Shown here piece after piece: positions 1 through 11,700 of a stretch of DNA of 64,000 nucleotides. Location of the stretch: the NCBI GenBank assembly GCA_030998015.1, contig JARWMV010000020.1:1-64000 (forward strand), given 5' to 3'. Position 1 is the stretch's first letter. Each line of letters begins with the position of its first letter. The DNA comes from Ceratorhiza oryzae-sativae (Eukaryota; Basidiomycota; Agaricomycetes; Cantharellales; Ceratobasidiaceae). Below the pieces are notes generated by a model. That model had not been told where the DNA came from and made no database searches. It was given only the letters and a program-made list of their open reading frames with translations. Position numbers and translations under genes: made by a program.

Positions 1-306
1 AGACCCTTTCCCAAGTCTATTGGAATAGGAAGGTGACCTCTGTTGCTCAGCTACTTAAGGGCAATGAGCAACCCCACCTCTTGTCAACGAAAGAGATTAG
101 AGAACCAAAGCTTGTTACGACGTGTGAGGGACCTGGCTATGCAAGGTTTCACAGAGGCGCGTATAGGGCAATGATATCTCATGGCTGTGGATAGGTGGAG
201 TAGGATTGGGGAAGGCAATGGGGAGTTATCTCGAGACAACGACAACAGTGTTCCAGAAGTATCCCAGATGACACTGAGACTTACGATTGCCAAGAACTTG
301 ACCTGA
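1..306 (-). mobile_element. T-family gypsy element, 5' internal leader (runs off left edge)
   Basis: This stretch is the reverse complement of the leader that follows the 5' LTR in the complete T element at 44533-44840, with many transitions. The translated 69-aa shadow frame (84-293, minus) matches the 44546 frame nearly residue for residue, which shows homology but not coding. The primer-binding segment next to the LTR is complementary to LTR sequence, as in the intact copy. The rest of this element lies outside the window. Confidence 0.85.
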
Positions 307-682
307 TGTCAACGACGACAAGTCAGGCAACAAGGAAAATAGTAAGAAAATAAAAGAACTTGTATTCAACAAGAGGTCAAGTTCTTGCGGAGTCCTCTGC
401 GAACTTGACCTGGTTTATATACATTGTACAAGCCACATCATAACAAACAAGTCTGTACAGTGAGTCACGACAGATAAGAGATAGAAGCAGTAGAAGCAAC
501 TGTGGAACTGTGGAATTTCACACTGGAGTTGAAATACATCTTGGTTACCAGTCTGGAACATTCCATGAGTCACATGACACAGATATACCATAAAAGGCAA
601 GTATGTTTTGAAGATGATCTCATAAAATGTAGTAAATTGAGAAAATATTATAGAGTGGATATATGCGTGTCAGTTTGTGACA
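307..682 (-). repeat. 5' LTR of T-family element
   Basis: The 376-bp LTR is the reverse complement of the T LTRs at 44156-44532 and 50722-51098, with TG...CA ends. It interrupts the G-element pol frame exactly at its right end (683). The expected 5-bp target duplication on the right is TAAAG (683-687); the left partner is outside the window. A TATA motif and the self-complementary primer segment seen in the complete copy are recognisable. Confidence 0.88.
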
Positions 683-1433
683 TAAAGCAATTTCCTTTGT
701 ACCTGGTCTGAGATTAATCTCTACCCTGGCTGGGTAATTACCAAGTCTGCCATCTAATCCAAAAGCTTCAAAGTTCTTCTTCACCACCTTTTGCAAGCTT
801 TTCTTCTGATCTGGAGTCAAATTGTCTCCCCAATGTACCTCTGCCAAGAGTCTTTCCTTAGGGACTGGCTCTGGGTCAGGCAGTTCAGTGGTTTTAGGGC
901 CTCCTTCTGGCTGCTTTGAGAGTTCAATCTCTTCAGCAGTAGGAGAAGGTACTTTGACTTCCTTCATAAGAGTATTTATTAGATGTGCCTTGGCTTCTCC
1001 TGCCTTCCTAAGTTCTTCAGGCAAATCTTTTTCTTTATCCAATGCAATCTTGGGGTCATGCATATATCCTATGACATGTCCTTTGGGTAAATGCACTGGC
1101 CTCTGAGAAAAATTAGTTATCTGAATAGTCTTAGTAGCAGGAGTGATGATGCTGTCTGTAGTTCCATGGACATCCAGAGTTCCATTATTACTTTCTAGAC
1201 TACCTTCAATAAAACCTTCTTGCTGTCCTTCCTGGAATTCAACTAGAATAGGCACTTGTGTAATGAATTCAGCCTTTAAAAATACATCCCTAGCTAATTT
1301 AACTGGGGTAGCACCTTCAGGCCCTTTCTTTAAGGCTTTCTTCTTAGAAGATTTTTTCCTGTGAAAGGCTCTTCTCTCGAGGTTTGTCTTGAAGTCTGGT
1401 CTAGTGTAAACTTGAAATACATTTCCAGCTTCA
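683..1433 (-). pseudogene. pol: G-element pol, protease C-terminal region to start of RT (truncated by T insertion)
   Basis: This is the downstream part of the G-element pol on the minus strand. It encodes the linker after the aspartic protease and ends just where reverse transcriptase would start (residues ARVEINLRPGT, the usual pre-RT strand). The frame is the same as the protease ORF at 2208-2834 once the 782-bp solo LTR and 5-bp duplication (1434-2220) are removed. The T-element LTR at 682 cuts it, so RT, RNase H and integrase of this copy must lie beyond the left edge. The apparent start codon of the open frame (1468) is inside the LTR and is not a real start. Confidence 0.8.
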
Positions 1434-2215
1434 TGTCGTGACCCTCTGGAGGCTCCCTTGTGGAGCACTTAAGTAGTGGCTGCGTTTACGGTTTGGTGCT
1501 ATGCAGTATGTATTGAGCGTTCTAGTTACAGTGTTTGTTATGGTCTATGGTGGTTGACAAGATAAAGCAAGCTGAGGTGTCCAGTCTTGCTTTATCCTCC
1601 TTATATATACCTGTGGCTGCGGTGGCTGCGGACGTATGATCTAAGCACACTCCGCAGTAGGTGTAGGTTATGTACAGTACTACGGGTTAGGTAATTGTTT
1701 GTCTTAAGTTTGTGCGGCTCCGAATCTTATAGAGCCGCGCGAGGTCCGAGGGGTAGGCGCTGAGGTCACGTGATCCTGCCGTAAGCGCCGAGATCACGTG
1801 ACAACTCGCTCCTCACTCCAAGTAACATGAGAGAGAAATGCTGGAGCGAGTTCAGGGTAACAACCGTAAGCGCTGAGGTCACGTGACCCTTCTGTAAGCG
1901 CCAAGATCACGTGACAACTCGCTCCTCGCTCCAAGTAACAAGGGAGAGAAATGCTGGAGCGAGTTCAGGGTAACCACCGTAGGCGCTGAGGTCACGTGAT
2001 CATGCTGTAAGCGCCAAGATCACGTGATAACTCGCTCCTCGCTCCAAGTAACAAGGGAGAGAAATGCTGGAGCGAGTTCAGGGTAACCACCGTAAGCGCC
2101 GACTAAGCGCCGAGGTCACGTGACCTTGTTTATGGCTTGTTCCGCTTAGGAAAAATGCCATAAATCTGTAGAAATATTTGGTTGTTTTGTTATGTCCGTT
2201 TGACGGGTCATAACA
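1434..2215 (-). repeat. Solo LTR of R family with 5-bp target duplication CTTCA
   Basis: The sequence matches the R LTRs at 36213-36889 and 52051-52727 in reverse orientation, bounded by TGTCGTGACC on the left and GGTCATAACA on the right. CTTCA occurs directly on both sides (1429-1433 and 2216-2220), so this is a clean insertion followed by LTR-LTR recombination. At 782 bp it has one more copy than R-C's LTRs of the tandem ~100-bp module that contains TCACGTGA palindromes. It sits inside the protease part of the G-element pol. Confidence 0.93.
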
Positions 2216-2885
2216 CTTCATCCAATCTTGGTTCAGTTCCTAATTCAATCACTTCAGCAGACCTACCAGAGTTGCCAAAGAGTATTCTGCTAGGAGAGGA
2301 AAGACAATCTAAAGAGATTCTATATTGGTTAGAAAAGTCATTACCCAGAATGAAAGGTACTTTCATTCCTTTCACTACATAGGCTTCTACCTGCATCTTT
2401 ACAGGTCCATCCTTAGTAGGGAAGGTTAAGTCTAATACTACATATCCTGTAATACTAGTTTTACCAGTCACTTGAATAAGATTTATCTTTTGGCCAGATT
2501 TCTCTTTAGGAGGTTGTTTTAAGCTAGTCAGAAAATTATAGCTAATCAGGGTAATATCAGAGCCTGAGTCAACAGTAATTTCTGTTAAGCCTTCTTCATT
2601 CCCTACCCTAGCCATAGCTACTGTAGGTCTAGTTCCCAAGAAATGAGTTCCTGAAGGACGTTCCATCACCTTTTTAAGAGTAATAGTTTTATCCTCAGGG
2701 ATTGATTTAAGGTCAAGAGGCTCATTCCTGGTAGATAATTGAATAGAAAATGATTTGGTAGCCATTGTTTGATTTGCTAATGCATTATAATTGTGTACTG
2801 CCTGTATATCCTGGTCATCTGCATTTACTCCCAAGTCCTCTGTCTCATTAGATTCAGAAGGCTGGGAATTAATTAAAAATCCAAA
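2216..2885 (-). pseudogene. pol: G-element pol, retroviral-type aspartic protease region
   Basis: The minus-strand frame opens near 2885 and runs to the solo-LTR junction. Its centre carries ITVDSGSDITLIS, the D-S-G catalytic motif of retropepsins, followed by the usual hydrophobic strands and VPFILGNDF, the I-L-G-x-D/N-F/W element of gypsy proteases. The frame is -1 relative to gag, which ends at 2873 on TAA directly after a run of five T residues. It continues into 683-1433 after the solo LTR. The domain looks intact, but the gene is broken by the LTR and by the T insertion. Confidence 0.85.
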
Positions 2886-4900
2886 TCAAAAGAAGAGCTA
2901 GAAGAATCAGATTCTTCCTCTGGGTCTTCAGATGTCTCATTTTCAGATAGTTCAGGATCAGAATCATTGCAGGCAGCTTCATATTCAGCATAAGCAGTTT
3001 GTTCCACTTCAATAGTTTCAGCAAAATAAACTTGGACATTGTTAGCATTAGATTTATTATGCTTGCACTCCTTGTCATAATGCATAAGACTTCCACAATG
3101 AATACAGCCTCTCATTCCTCTAGCTTTAGGAGTCCCTTTCTTATGTTTGGAAACATTAGAATTGTCTGGAGGGAAGGGCCTCTTATAGCCTTTGAATTTA
3201 TCAGGCTGCTTTGACTTGAACTTAGAGTTAGAAGAATTTACTGCATGAGCACTAGCTTTGTGACCATGCTTTTTCTGATGCTTTTCAGCCTTCAAAGCTT
3301 TGATCACCTCCTTGACTGTGTCATAGGTAGCTTGGTTGTTCATGTGGCAAGGCCAATCTTGCAATAAATCTTCTTGTTCCTTAATTCTAGTCACATAGGT
3401 GGACCAGTCTGCAATATCCTCATGGTTGACTATAGTTCTCCATTGTGTAGGAGCTGACCTAGCTACTTCAGCAATGATAGTGAGGTCATCCCAATCTTCA
3501 ACCATGTCAAGCAGTTTCTTTTTGCGAAGTGCATACTGAACTGGTGTTTCTTTATTGTTGCCTGAATCCTTGAACCTGGCTGCCAAAGCTTTGTTCCTAG
3601 CCTTGGTAATCCAAGTAGGAGTCCAAAAGAAACTAATTAAGCGAGCTCTCATCTGATTCCAATCTGTAGACATTCTAAGCCTTTGTTCCTCATTGAACTG
3701 ATACCACCATTGTTTAGCATCTCCAGTAAACCTGAATGGGATAGTCAGGGTGAGTCTGTTGTTCTCATTTAAACCCATGGCTATATAACGATTGATTTGA
3801 TCTATCCACTCATATAGTTCATCTGGATCACCATCATACTCTGGTATCACTTCAGGCTTCAATTTCATGTCTAGATGAGGTCGATTATTTTGGTTGTTAT
3901 TGTTACCATTTCCTCCAGCTCCTCTAGGGCCTTCTGGGCCTGGTGGACCTGGTGGACCTTGTGGACCATCTCTTCCATCCCTGCCATCCCTTCCAGGGGG
4001 ACCTTGGTCTCCTGGACGTCCTGGAGGGCCTTGAATCCAAGGATAAGGACCATTAGGAGGATTTCCAGGGGGCCCTGGAGGTCCAGGTGGTCCTGGTGGT
4101 CCTGGTAGTCCTTGTGGCCTAGGAGTATTGGGTGGAATAGGTGGAATGGGAGGAATATGAGGAATATGTCCTCCTCCTTGCTGAGGGTAACTTTGACCTA
4201 CTGGAGGGTTAGGTGGCCCCTGTCCTCCTCCTGGAGGATTGGGTGGACCTGCACTCCCTCCTGAGAAATTCCTACCACTAGAGGCAGGAGGTCCAGTGGG
4301 AGGAGGTCCTGGTGGCCTCCTAGGTGGAGTAGAAGCCAGACCAGAGAATCCTGGTCCTAGATTTATCACAAAGGGTTGATAAGGATCAAACCTCTGAGTT
4401 CTAAATGTTTCAGCTTCAGTAGGTCTAGAGACTTGTGGCATATGTATGCTAGCATCAGCAGGTAATTGTGACTGAGGTACTAATGGCTGGAAACCTAATA
4501 AGGTATTCCCTTCAGGACTATAAACTGGCATCTTTGAAGGATCTCCAGTCATAGTTACAGAAGGTCCAGTAGGCTCTCTAAAACCTTCAGCCCTATGATC
4601 TTCTGTAGGCCTGCCAGCTTCAGCATCTGAAGTTCTATTAGAACTCCTATGCCTAGGTCTCCTAGCTTCTTCCTCAGAAGAGTCTTCTTCACTAGTAGTA
4701 ACAATAAGGGGAACAGCCCCTTGAGGAACAGTCCCAGAGTCATCCCTTACTGGCCTAGAAGGGGTTATTGGCTCCCTAGGTGGGTAAGGAGATGCTGGTC
4801 TTCCAGTATACTGTTCATGGTGGAAACTCTTCCTCAATAGTGACTGCATGACCTTTGCTAAGTCGACCCCTAAAAGGTTCCTTCCTAATAGCATTGTCAA
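2873..4900 (-). CDS. gag: G-element Gag with collagen-like repeat, capsid region and CCHC zinc knuckle
   Basis: The 675-aa open frame is the main Gag block of the G gypsy element. Residues ~1-210 are Pro/Ser/Thr-rich; ~210-330 are Gly-Pro rich with [13 protein letters not shown] and GRDGRDG triplets, i.e. collagen-like; ~340-520 form a retrotransposon capsid domain ([13 protein letters not shown], then DAKQWWYQF). A knuckle [14 protein letters not shown] follows near residue 605 and the C-terminus is acidic and Ser-rich. Two further frames upstream (4815-5330 and 5278-5664) overlap in shifted frames, so the true N-terminus is probably further upstream and the listed ATG may be internal. Overlap with pol is short. 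Confidence 0.75.
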   Translation of the reverse strand: MTMLLGRNLLGVDLAKVMQSLLRKSFHHEQYTGRPASPYPPREPITPSRPVRDDSGTVPQGAVPLIVTTSEEDSSEEEARRPRHRSSNRTSDAEAGRPTEDHRAEGFREPTGPSVTMTGDPSKMPVYSPEGNTLLGFQPLVPQSQLPADASIHMPQVSRPTEAETFRTQRFDPYQPFVINLGPGFSGLASTPPRRPPGPPPTGPPASSGRNFSGGSAGPPNPPGGGQGPPNPPVGQSYPQQGGGHIPHIPPIPPIPPNTPRPQGLPGPPGPPGPPGPPGNPPNGPYPWIQGPPGRPGDQGPPGRDGRDGRDGPQGPPGPPGPEGPRGAGGNGNNNNQNNRPHLDMKLKPEVIPEYDGDPDELYEWIDQINRYIAMGLNENNRLTLTIPFRFTGDAKQWWYQFNEEQRLRMSTDWNQMRARLISFFWTPTWITKARNKALAARFKDSGNNKETPVQYALRKKKLLDMVEDWDDLTIIAEVARSAPTQWRTIVNHEDIADWSTYVTRIKEQEDLLQDWPCHMNNQATYDTVKEVIKALKAEKHQKKHGHKASAHAVNSSNSKFKSKQPDKFKGYKRPFPPDNSNVSKHKKGTPKARGMRGCIHCGSLMHYDKECKHNKSNANNVQVYFAETIEVEQTAYAEYEAACNDSDPELSENETSEDPEEESDSSSSSFDLDF

Positions 4901-5664
4901 AGGATTGACAAGGTCTAGCAGGTTTATTTACCAAGGGAGAGTCCTGGTCCTGATCAGTATCATCCTCATTTACTTCTCCAATAGTGGGTAAAGCTGAAGG
5001 ACCAGCTTCAGTCACTTGAGCAGGAGGTAATAGAGGTTCTAGCACTCTTCCTGATTGCCTAGGACCTACTCCTATGCGTCTAGGATAGTCTTTCTCTACA
5101 GGAGTAAATGAAGTTCCTAGATAACTCTCTAAGTAAGTAGAAGGACCTCTAACTCCCAGAATGCAAGTAGCTTCTATTTGAGAAACTGATTCTGGAGTAA
5201 ATAGAGCTTGTAGTCTCTTCTCACTTGGAGTCCTTATAGGAGTAATTGCACCTAAAGCTTCTGGTCTAGCTGGAGAACTAGTTACAGGGCCAATGAAGCT
5301 CTTCCTGAGCCATAGCTGAAGTAGATGCAAATCCAGAAGGTTGAATTGCAGTCATGGTAGTATCCTCAGCAGAATCATCTGCTATCCTTGTGATATCTTC
5401 CACTTCCTGCTCTTCTATTTGAACTAGCTCCTCTCCACCACTCACTGGCTCATCTGGATCCTCCTGAACTTCTAGAGGTTTGAATTCTAGACGACCAGTA
5501 GGAGATCTAATTGAGTCAATAGTATGCTTAGGATGAGGGGCTGGAGCATATTCTGGAGTCTTGGATCTGCTTTCAGAATTTTCCCACATTATTTCATTGA
5601 GCTCCCTTTGCTTCCCTTTACCAAGGTCTTGCATAGCTTGGTGTTCAATAAAGAGGTAAGCCAA
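4815..5664 (-). pseudogene. G-element Gag N-terminal extension, frame-shifted
   Basis: Two overlapping minus-strand open frames (5278-5664 and 4815-5330) lie between the leader ORFs and the main Gag block in different frames. They are low-complexity, rich in Glu/Asp, Ser and Pro, and carry no recognisable domain. Continuous coding across three frames with 50-85-bp overlaps suggests one ancestral reading frame broken by small indels, not three genes. I do not recognise the protein. Confidence 0.45.
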
Positions 5665-6407
5665 AAAGCGCTCAACTTCATCCCTGAATAATACACAAGC
5701 AACTTCATGCTGTTTCTTACTGAAAGCAAAATGCTTCCTAGTTTCAGGGAATGCAGGAACATCTGGGTGAGGTATAGGATGCCTGCTCCTAACAGGGAGC
5801 GTTGGGACTTGAAAGCAGAGAGCTTAGTCCTAAAACTCCTATGCCTGTTCAAGTCAATGAACATGACAGGTTCTCCAGATGCAGACCAAGACCATTCTGG
5901 CCTAAATGTACATAAATAATCCAATTCTTGTAAGAGATCCTTGAAGAATTCTCTACACCCAATAGATGGATATTTAATGTGCATTACATGGGGATGAGGA
6001 CGTTCATATATCTTCCTACCTACTGCTCTAACTAACCTTCTCCTATCTGCTATCTCTGGATGCATCCTTGTTAGGTTTGTCATCCTAGTAGCAGCAGGTT
6101 GGTAAGTCAGATGCCTTTGCTCTCTAGGAGTAAGAGCGATATATGAACTAGATTCATTTGGAGGGATTGGCAAATATTGTTCATAATCTACAGTATCTTG
6201 GTGATGATAACTATAGTCTGATTGAACATGCCTGCCTCCTGCATCACTTCCTACCATTGAATCTGATGCATAAGGCTCTTCAGGTGGCAATGGGTGGTGT
6301 GTACTGTCCCAAAAACTTCCAGGGACATGCACAGACATATTTGAAGTACTGGCCATAACAGTTCTTCTCCAAATCAGGATGAATTTGTACTTAGGAATAA
6401 TTTTCAA
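5589..6407 (-). CDS. G-element leader ORF 2, unknown
   Basis: An open frame of up to 272 aa lies between the first leader ORF and gag. A Met near residue 18 (MASTSNMSVH) is a better start than the first Met. The first ~190 residues look protein-like, with Tyr/His-rich and Arg-rich segments (ADRRRLVRAVGRKIYERPHP); the last ~80 residues are probably read in a wrong frame, since the frame at 5664 takes over. No known domain was recognised. It may be an N-terminal part of Gag rather than a separate gene. Confidence 0.4.
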   Translation of the reverse strand: MKIIPKYKFILIWRRTVMASTSNMSVHVPGSFWDSTHHPLPPEEPYASDSMVGSDAGGRHVQSDYSYHHQDTVDYEQYLPIPPNESSSYIALTPREQRHLTYQPAATRMTNLTRMHPEIADRRRLVRAVGRKIYERPHPHVMHIKYPSIGCREFFKDLLQELDYLCTFRPEWSWSASGEPVMFIDLNRHRSFRTKLSAFKSQRSLLGAGILYLTQMFLHSLKLGSILLSVRNSMKLLVYYSGMKLSAFWLTSLLNTKLCKTLVKGSKGSSMK

Positions 6408-6831
6408 AATATGTTTCAGTTACAAATTGATAAATGGCTTGATAAACTGTATCCCAGTAGCTGGTATGGGGTGACCAGAAAGACCTAATAAATGTGTGTT
6501 GAACTTTTATTGGTTGTGGTTGATCAGGAAGATGTTGAATATAGACTTCAAATTCAAGTCCAGCACTTAGAGCACTTGATACTGAATTTATTGGAATATA
6601 TGGCCTATAATTCCTAAAGGTAAATGTCAGAGTAATATGTGGGGGTGGACCACCAATACTACTATAACCTAAAACAGTAATTGTAGGGTTTGGGGCTTGA
6701 ATCCAGACAGGATCTATCTCAAGAGCCCAAGATATGTTGTTGTATTCTGTGGTAAGAAAGGTATTTCTATACACAGAGTGGTCAAAATTGAGAAATTCCG
6801 TTTTGGGCAATAGATTGACCAAAAATGGCAA
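6391..6831 (-). CDS. G-element leader ORF 1, unknown 146-aa protein
   Basis: This is the first open frame after the primer-binding site of the G element. It is rich in aromatic residues, Pro and Thr, with beta-strand-like alternation (ITLTFTFRNYRPYIPINS), and lacks a signal peptide or membrane segment. The 17-bp overlap with the next ORF is in a different frame. I do not recognise it. It could be an extra element-specific protein or the start of a longer Gag. Confidence 0.4.
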   Translation of the reverse strand: MPFLVNLLPKTEFLNFDHSVYRNTFLTTEYNNISWALEIDPVWIQAPNPTITVLGYSSIGGPPPHITLTFTFRNYRPYIPINSVSSALSAGLEFEVYIQHLPDQPQPIKVQHTFIRSFWSPHTSYWDTVYQAIYQFVTETYFENYS

Positions 6832-6855
6832 TGTTAGTTGATAGTTACTTGATGT

Positions 6856-6878
6856 AAGGACCTGGGTCGCTTCACCAA
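6856..6878 (-). promoter_or_regulatory. Primer-binding site of G element
   Basis: Immediately inside the G LTR the minus strand reads T then TGGTGAAGCGACCCAGG. This is the form of a site complementary to a tRNA 3' end (tRNA ...GGGTCGCTTCACCA), starting one base after the LTR. It fixes the orientation of the G element and shows that the LTR at 6879-8185 is its 5' LTR. Confidence 0.75.
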
Positions 6879-8185
6879 TGTTACGGGTCAGGGTACACTT
6901 GAATATCTAGAGCTTAAGCAAATGTAGATATGTTAGTATACACTAATCGTACTCAATACTTCTTAGACTAGAGTAAGAAGGCTCAAAGTAGTTGCAATGC
7001 ATCAAGTAACACTCAAGGTAGTCTTAATCTTTCACAGTGTAAACTGACTAATTTATAGGTATAAAGAGCAAGACTACTATGGTCAGGTTCCCTTAGATAT
7101 CTTAAATGTAGTTCAGCCCTAGTCGCTTGGACTAACTGATACTAATCTTAATACTAGGCTTAAGTGATAGCTTATAGGATAGATGGTGGGCTGCCTAATG
7201 CGTGTACTTCCTCAGCTACAGGTACTTAGATTTCCTCTAATAGCTGGTACTTAATGTCACGCTCAATCAGGCAATATTGTATCCTTATATATCTCTGTAT
7301 ATAAGATACAATGAATCAGACAGTATATAACTAATATGGTACTTTATTCCTCAGTACTAGTTATATAAGAAATCACACACAGACAAGAGAAATAGAAAGA
7401 GAAAAGAAACCAATAACCGGTCTGGGTTGAGTAGTGAAGGGAAGGTGGTCTGGAAGGGCCTCAGAGGAGGTCCTTTTATACCCTGAGGAGGGCATTCCAG
7501 AGCCAAATAGATACATGCATGCCAGTGCGATCATCAAAAGAGGGTACTGCTATACTTGGGGTACACCCTAGCCCAGTATAGGATAAAAGAGTAAAGACAG
7601 GGTGTGGATCGAAGGCATTGATGCATCTGAGACCTGCTATTGGCTTGTAGATCATATTATCATAGTATATACATGTAATGAATGGAGGCTACATCTCAGT
7701 GAGTCATAAAGTGAGTCAGAGAAGCTTCTGGATCAATTTGGGAAGCTCTCCTGACTCACTGGAGTCATTAGATCTTGATTGATGGTCCAGTAAGATTCTA
7801 ATGATCTTCGGGCCATTCCGGCGCGAGGATCCGGTGGATCGCGACGATCTTCAGGCAGCAGATACCGCCGAAGATTAGCTATCGATAGAGCACAAGATCG
7901 CTTTGATAGCGTAAGCGGTTGCCGAGATATGAGTGGTGCGATATTGTAATCAATATCTCCTGATAAGAGGAAATATCGCAACCTCTGTATCTCTCTGAGA
8001 TCTTATCGTAAAAACTTAATAAAATATGCGTTGGAGAGCGGGAAATTTGTACTATTTAATAGAACGGAAAATAGTACAATTCAGAGTGCATACAAATTCA
8101 AGTATTTCACAATTTAATTACAGAGGCATCGCTTGAGGTTGGCAGAGCCAACTAAAATAATAGAAAATGTTAGTGATCCATAACA
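6879..8185 (-). repeat. 5' LTR of G element (1307 bp)
   Basis: On the minus strand the LTR runs from TGTTATGGATC (8185) to CTGACCCGTAACA (6879). Three near-identical solo copies occur at 19801-21109, 26076-27384 and 55564-56868, which define its ends. The sense strand has a TATAAAAGG box and an AATAAA poly(A) signal ~125 bp downstream. An 82-aa open frame in the U3 part (7733-7981, minus) is conserved in all copies. The element is inserted in the gag gene of R-A; the right duplication is CCCAG (8186-8190), its partner lying off the left edge. Confidence 0.92.
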
Positions 8186-8765
8186 CCCAGTCATAAAGGA
8201 AAAGACCATCTGGAAACTAAGGAAATTAACACAAACCAAGAGTGCATTGGATTATGCTACCCAATTCCAGATCCTGATCCAAGAGGTAGGCTGGAACCAG
8301 GAAGCCCTCAAGGACCAATTCAGGGAAGGGTTAAAACCTGAAGTACGACAAGAGATTTTAAGGATTGAAGTACTGGCAAATGAGGCTGAAGGTCCATCAT
8401 ATACCTTAGATCAATTAATCAACTTTGCCTGCAAAATGGACAACATGCAGTTTGCAAACCAGAAAAAGAATGCAAGGACCAGCAACTCATCAAATTCAAC
8501 CTGGGCACCAGCAAAATACAAACAAGGGGGGAACAAGCCTTTAGGGATCAGTGGCAAACAGGGGAATACCCAAACCAACAACATGGTAAGGATACCAAAC
8601 AGTGAAAAGGACAGGCGAAGGAAAGAAGGACTCTGTATCAAATGCGGTAAATCAGGGCATGTCCTGAAGGAGTGCCAAGGCCAGTGGACCTACAACAAAG
8701 CTAAGATACAAGGGAAGGCCAGCAGACAAGTTGAGGAAGAAAGCAGCTCTGAGTTGGAAAACTAA
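8186..8765 (+). pseudogene. gag: R-A Gag, C-terminal part (split by G element)
   Basis: Gag of the R gypsy element resumes here after the G insertion. It contains the end of the capsid domain (the LDYATQFQILIQEV segment) and one CCHC knuckle CIKCGKSGHVLKEC at about 8632-8676, the nucleic-acid-binding part of Gag. The N-terminal half of this copy lies to the left of the window. The same region occurs at 17115-17893 and 37240-38008. Gag stops at 8763-8765, 17 bases before the pol ATG, which is in the -1 frame. Confidence 0.85.
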
Positions 8766-8782
8766 TTGGTCCTACCACTTCC

Positions 8783-11700
8783 ATGTTGGAGGACCCCAAT
8801 ATAACCCCTACTGCAGATGTATGTTACCTCAAGAAGTCTAGTAATCAATCAATAATATACACTACAGTAGAGGGAATCATGGAACCAGCAAAGACACTGA
8901 TTGACTCAGGATCTTCAACCAACTTCATCAATAAGGCCTATTCAAGGGAAAAGGGGATTCCAACCACTCCCCTCAACTGCAAGAAATCAATTGTGGCCAT
9001 TGATGGAAATGAAATCAAGGATGCCATAGAAGAAAGGGCAGAACTAAACATTGAAGTGGAAGGGAAGACACTGAAATGTTCCCTTTAAGTGATGACCCTA
9101 GGTGACACAGACATAGTCCTAGGGAAAGAATGGCTTGAAGAAGCAGAGCCTATCATAGATTGGAAAGACCTTACCATCTCATACCCAGATGAAATCAAGG
9201 CAAGGGCAGCAAGTGAAAGCCTACAAATCCCAGAAGAATTTAGGGATTTTGAAGACCTATTTGGGGAAGAAGGTTTCTGAGAACTTCCACCCCACCAAGG
9301 TAACCTAGACTTCAAAATGGACCTGATCAAGGGAGCAGAGCTGCCAAAGCCTGCAAAGAGGTACAGTATGTCGCCAGCAGAAACAAAGGCGCTCAGGGAG
9401 TACCTAGAGGAGGAACTAAGAAACGGGAAAATAAGGCCCAGCCAGTCAGTTGTAGCTGCACCCTGTTTCTATGTGAACAAAGCAGATGGAGGGCTTAGGT
9501 TGGTAGTCGACTACTGTAAGATGAATGACATCACCAAGCCAGACAGGTTTCCACTTCCAATCCAAATAGAATTGATTGAGAGACTGAAGGATGCAACCAT
9601 CTATTCAAAAATGGATGTTCGATGGGGGTTCAACAACATCAGGGTAAAAGAGGGAGACGAATGGAAAACAGCTTTCAGGACAGGAGAAGGCCAGTTTGAA
9701 TGCTTGGTCATGCCATTCAGAGTAAAGGAAGGACCAAGAACCTTTACAAGGTTCATGATGGAAAAGTTCCATGACATAATAGATGATTATGTGGTAATCT
9801 ACATGGACGATGTACTAGTGTTTTCCAGAAACAGGGAAGAACACATACAACATGTCAGGGAAGTGTTAAGAAGAATGAGGGAAAACCACCTCTTCCTCAA
9901 ACCACACAAGTGTCAGTTCTTTGTGAAGGAGGTAAGCTTCATTGGAATTGTCATATCCCCAGAAGGGATATCGATGGAAAAGGAAAAGGTAAAGGCAGTT
10001 CTAGAATGGCCAGAACCTAACACAGTAAAAGAAGTCCAAGCCTTCCTAGGCTTTGTGGGGTTCTATAGAAGGTGGATAGAGAAGTTTAGTACCTTAGCCA
10101 AACCCCTCACAGATCTCACTCAAAAAGATGTCAAATTCCTGTGGGAAAGAAAACAACAGGAAGCATTTGAAGCTATCAAAGAAGCAGTAGCAAGAGAACC
10201 AGTCCTAATCCACCCAAACCCAAACAGGCCATACATACTGGAAACAGATGCCTCAGGAGTGGCCATGGGGGCGGTACTAAGCCAAAAGGGTGATGACAAC
10301 CGATTGCATCCAATTGCCTTCCTATCAAAGAGCTTCACCCCACCAGAGAAAAATTATGACACCTACGACAAGGAGTTGCTTGCAATTGTTAGGTCCTTAG
10401 AGCACTGGAGGTTATACCTAGAAGGGACAGAGGAACCTATTGTGATATACACTGACCATAGGAACCTCCAGTACTGGCAAAATGCCCAGATGTGGAATAG
10501 AAGGCATGCCAGATGGTATCTCACTCTGGCACCCTTCAATTTTCAGATTGTGTATAGACCAGGGAAACTCTCACAGAAGCCAGATGCCCTTTCCAGAAGG
10601 AGCAACCATGGGGATACCCCTATGGAACCACAGATCATGATTGCAGAAGAAAAGTTCATAGGTTTCATGGCAGAAGTACAGGGGAATTTCTGGGAAGAGC
10701 TTAAAGAAGCTCAGGAAGAAGACAAATCTATCAGATCCTTAAGGCTGAGTGTGGCAAATAAAGAACAACTACCACCCTCAGTACAGAAGGAATTTAGACA
10801 GTATGAAATGAAGGAGGGCCTATTAAGGTATGACAATAGGCTCTACATCCCAGATGACAAGGACTTGAGGTTGAGTCTCCTTGAGGAGTGCCATGACGCC
10901 CCTGTGGCAGGTCATCAGGGACAAGCCCGAACACTAGAATTACTATCAAGGGATTACTATTGGCTAGGAATGAAGGCCCAAGTAAACCAATATGTGGAAT
11001 CTTGTGAAACATGTCAAAGAAGCAAAGGACACAAACAAGGCACTCCCCTGAAGTCCTTACCAATCCCATGGAAACCATGGGCAGATGTCGCATATGATTT
11101 CATTGTCAAATTACCTGTCTCAAAGGGGTACGACAGTATCTTGACAGTTGTAGATTGCTTCTCCTGGCAGGCCCATTTTGTACCATGTCTGGAGAGCACC
11201 AATGCAGAAGAACTGGCAGAAATATTCATAAGGGAGTATGGAGACATCACGGACCCCAGAAACCACTGTCTCAGACCGAGGGCCAACCTTTAACAGCCAA
11301 TTCCTAAAAGCCCTATACAAAGGAATTGGGACAAAGCCCAGATTCTCCACTGCTTCCATCCAGAAACAGATGGTCTGTCGGAAAGGACAAATCAATGGGT
11401 AGAAGGGTTCTTAAGAACCTTCTGCAATTATAGACAAGATGATTGGGTAAAATGGTTACCCATTGCCGAATTCTGCCATAACAACCATGTAAATGCTACA
11501 ACAGGACAAACCCCATTTGAAACAGTATATGGAAAAAACCCAAGATGGGTTGTCCAGAGGGAGAAGAACCATCTGAGGCACCGCTGCAGACAACATGCGT
11601 AATCAAATGGAAAAGGTATGGGATGAGGCAAGAGCCTCAATGGAATTACACCAACAAATGGAAAAGAAAGGGAGGGAATTCAAGGTAGGAGACAAGGTTT

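Noticed and set aside
620..1468. 282-aa ORF with start codon at 1468 as an independent gene
   Set aside because: The start codon and first residues lie in the inserted R LTR; the rest is G-element pol and the C-terminal end is T LTR.
3875..4108. Trp/Ser-rich plus-strand ORF
   Set aside because: It is the antisense shadow of the collagen-like Gag tract.
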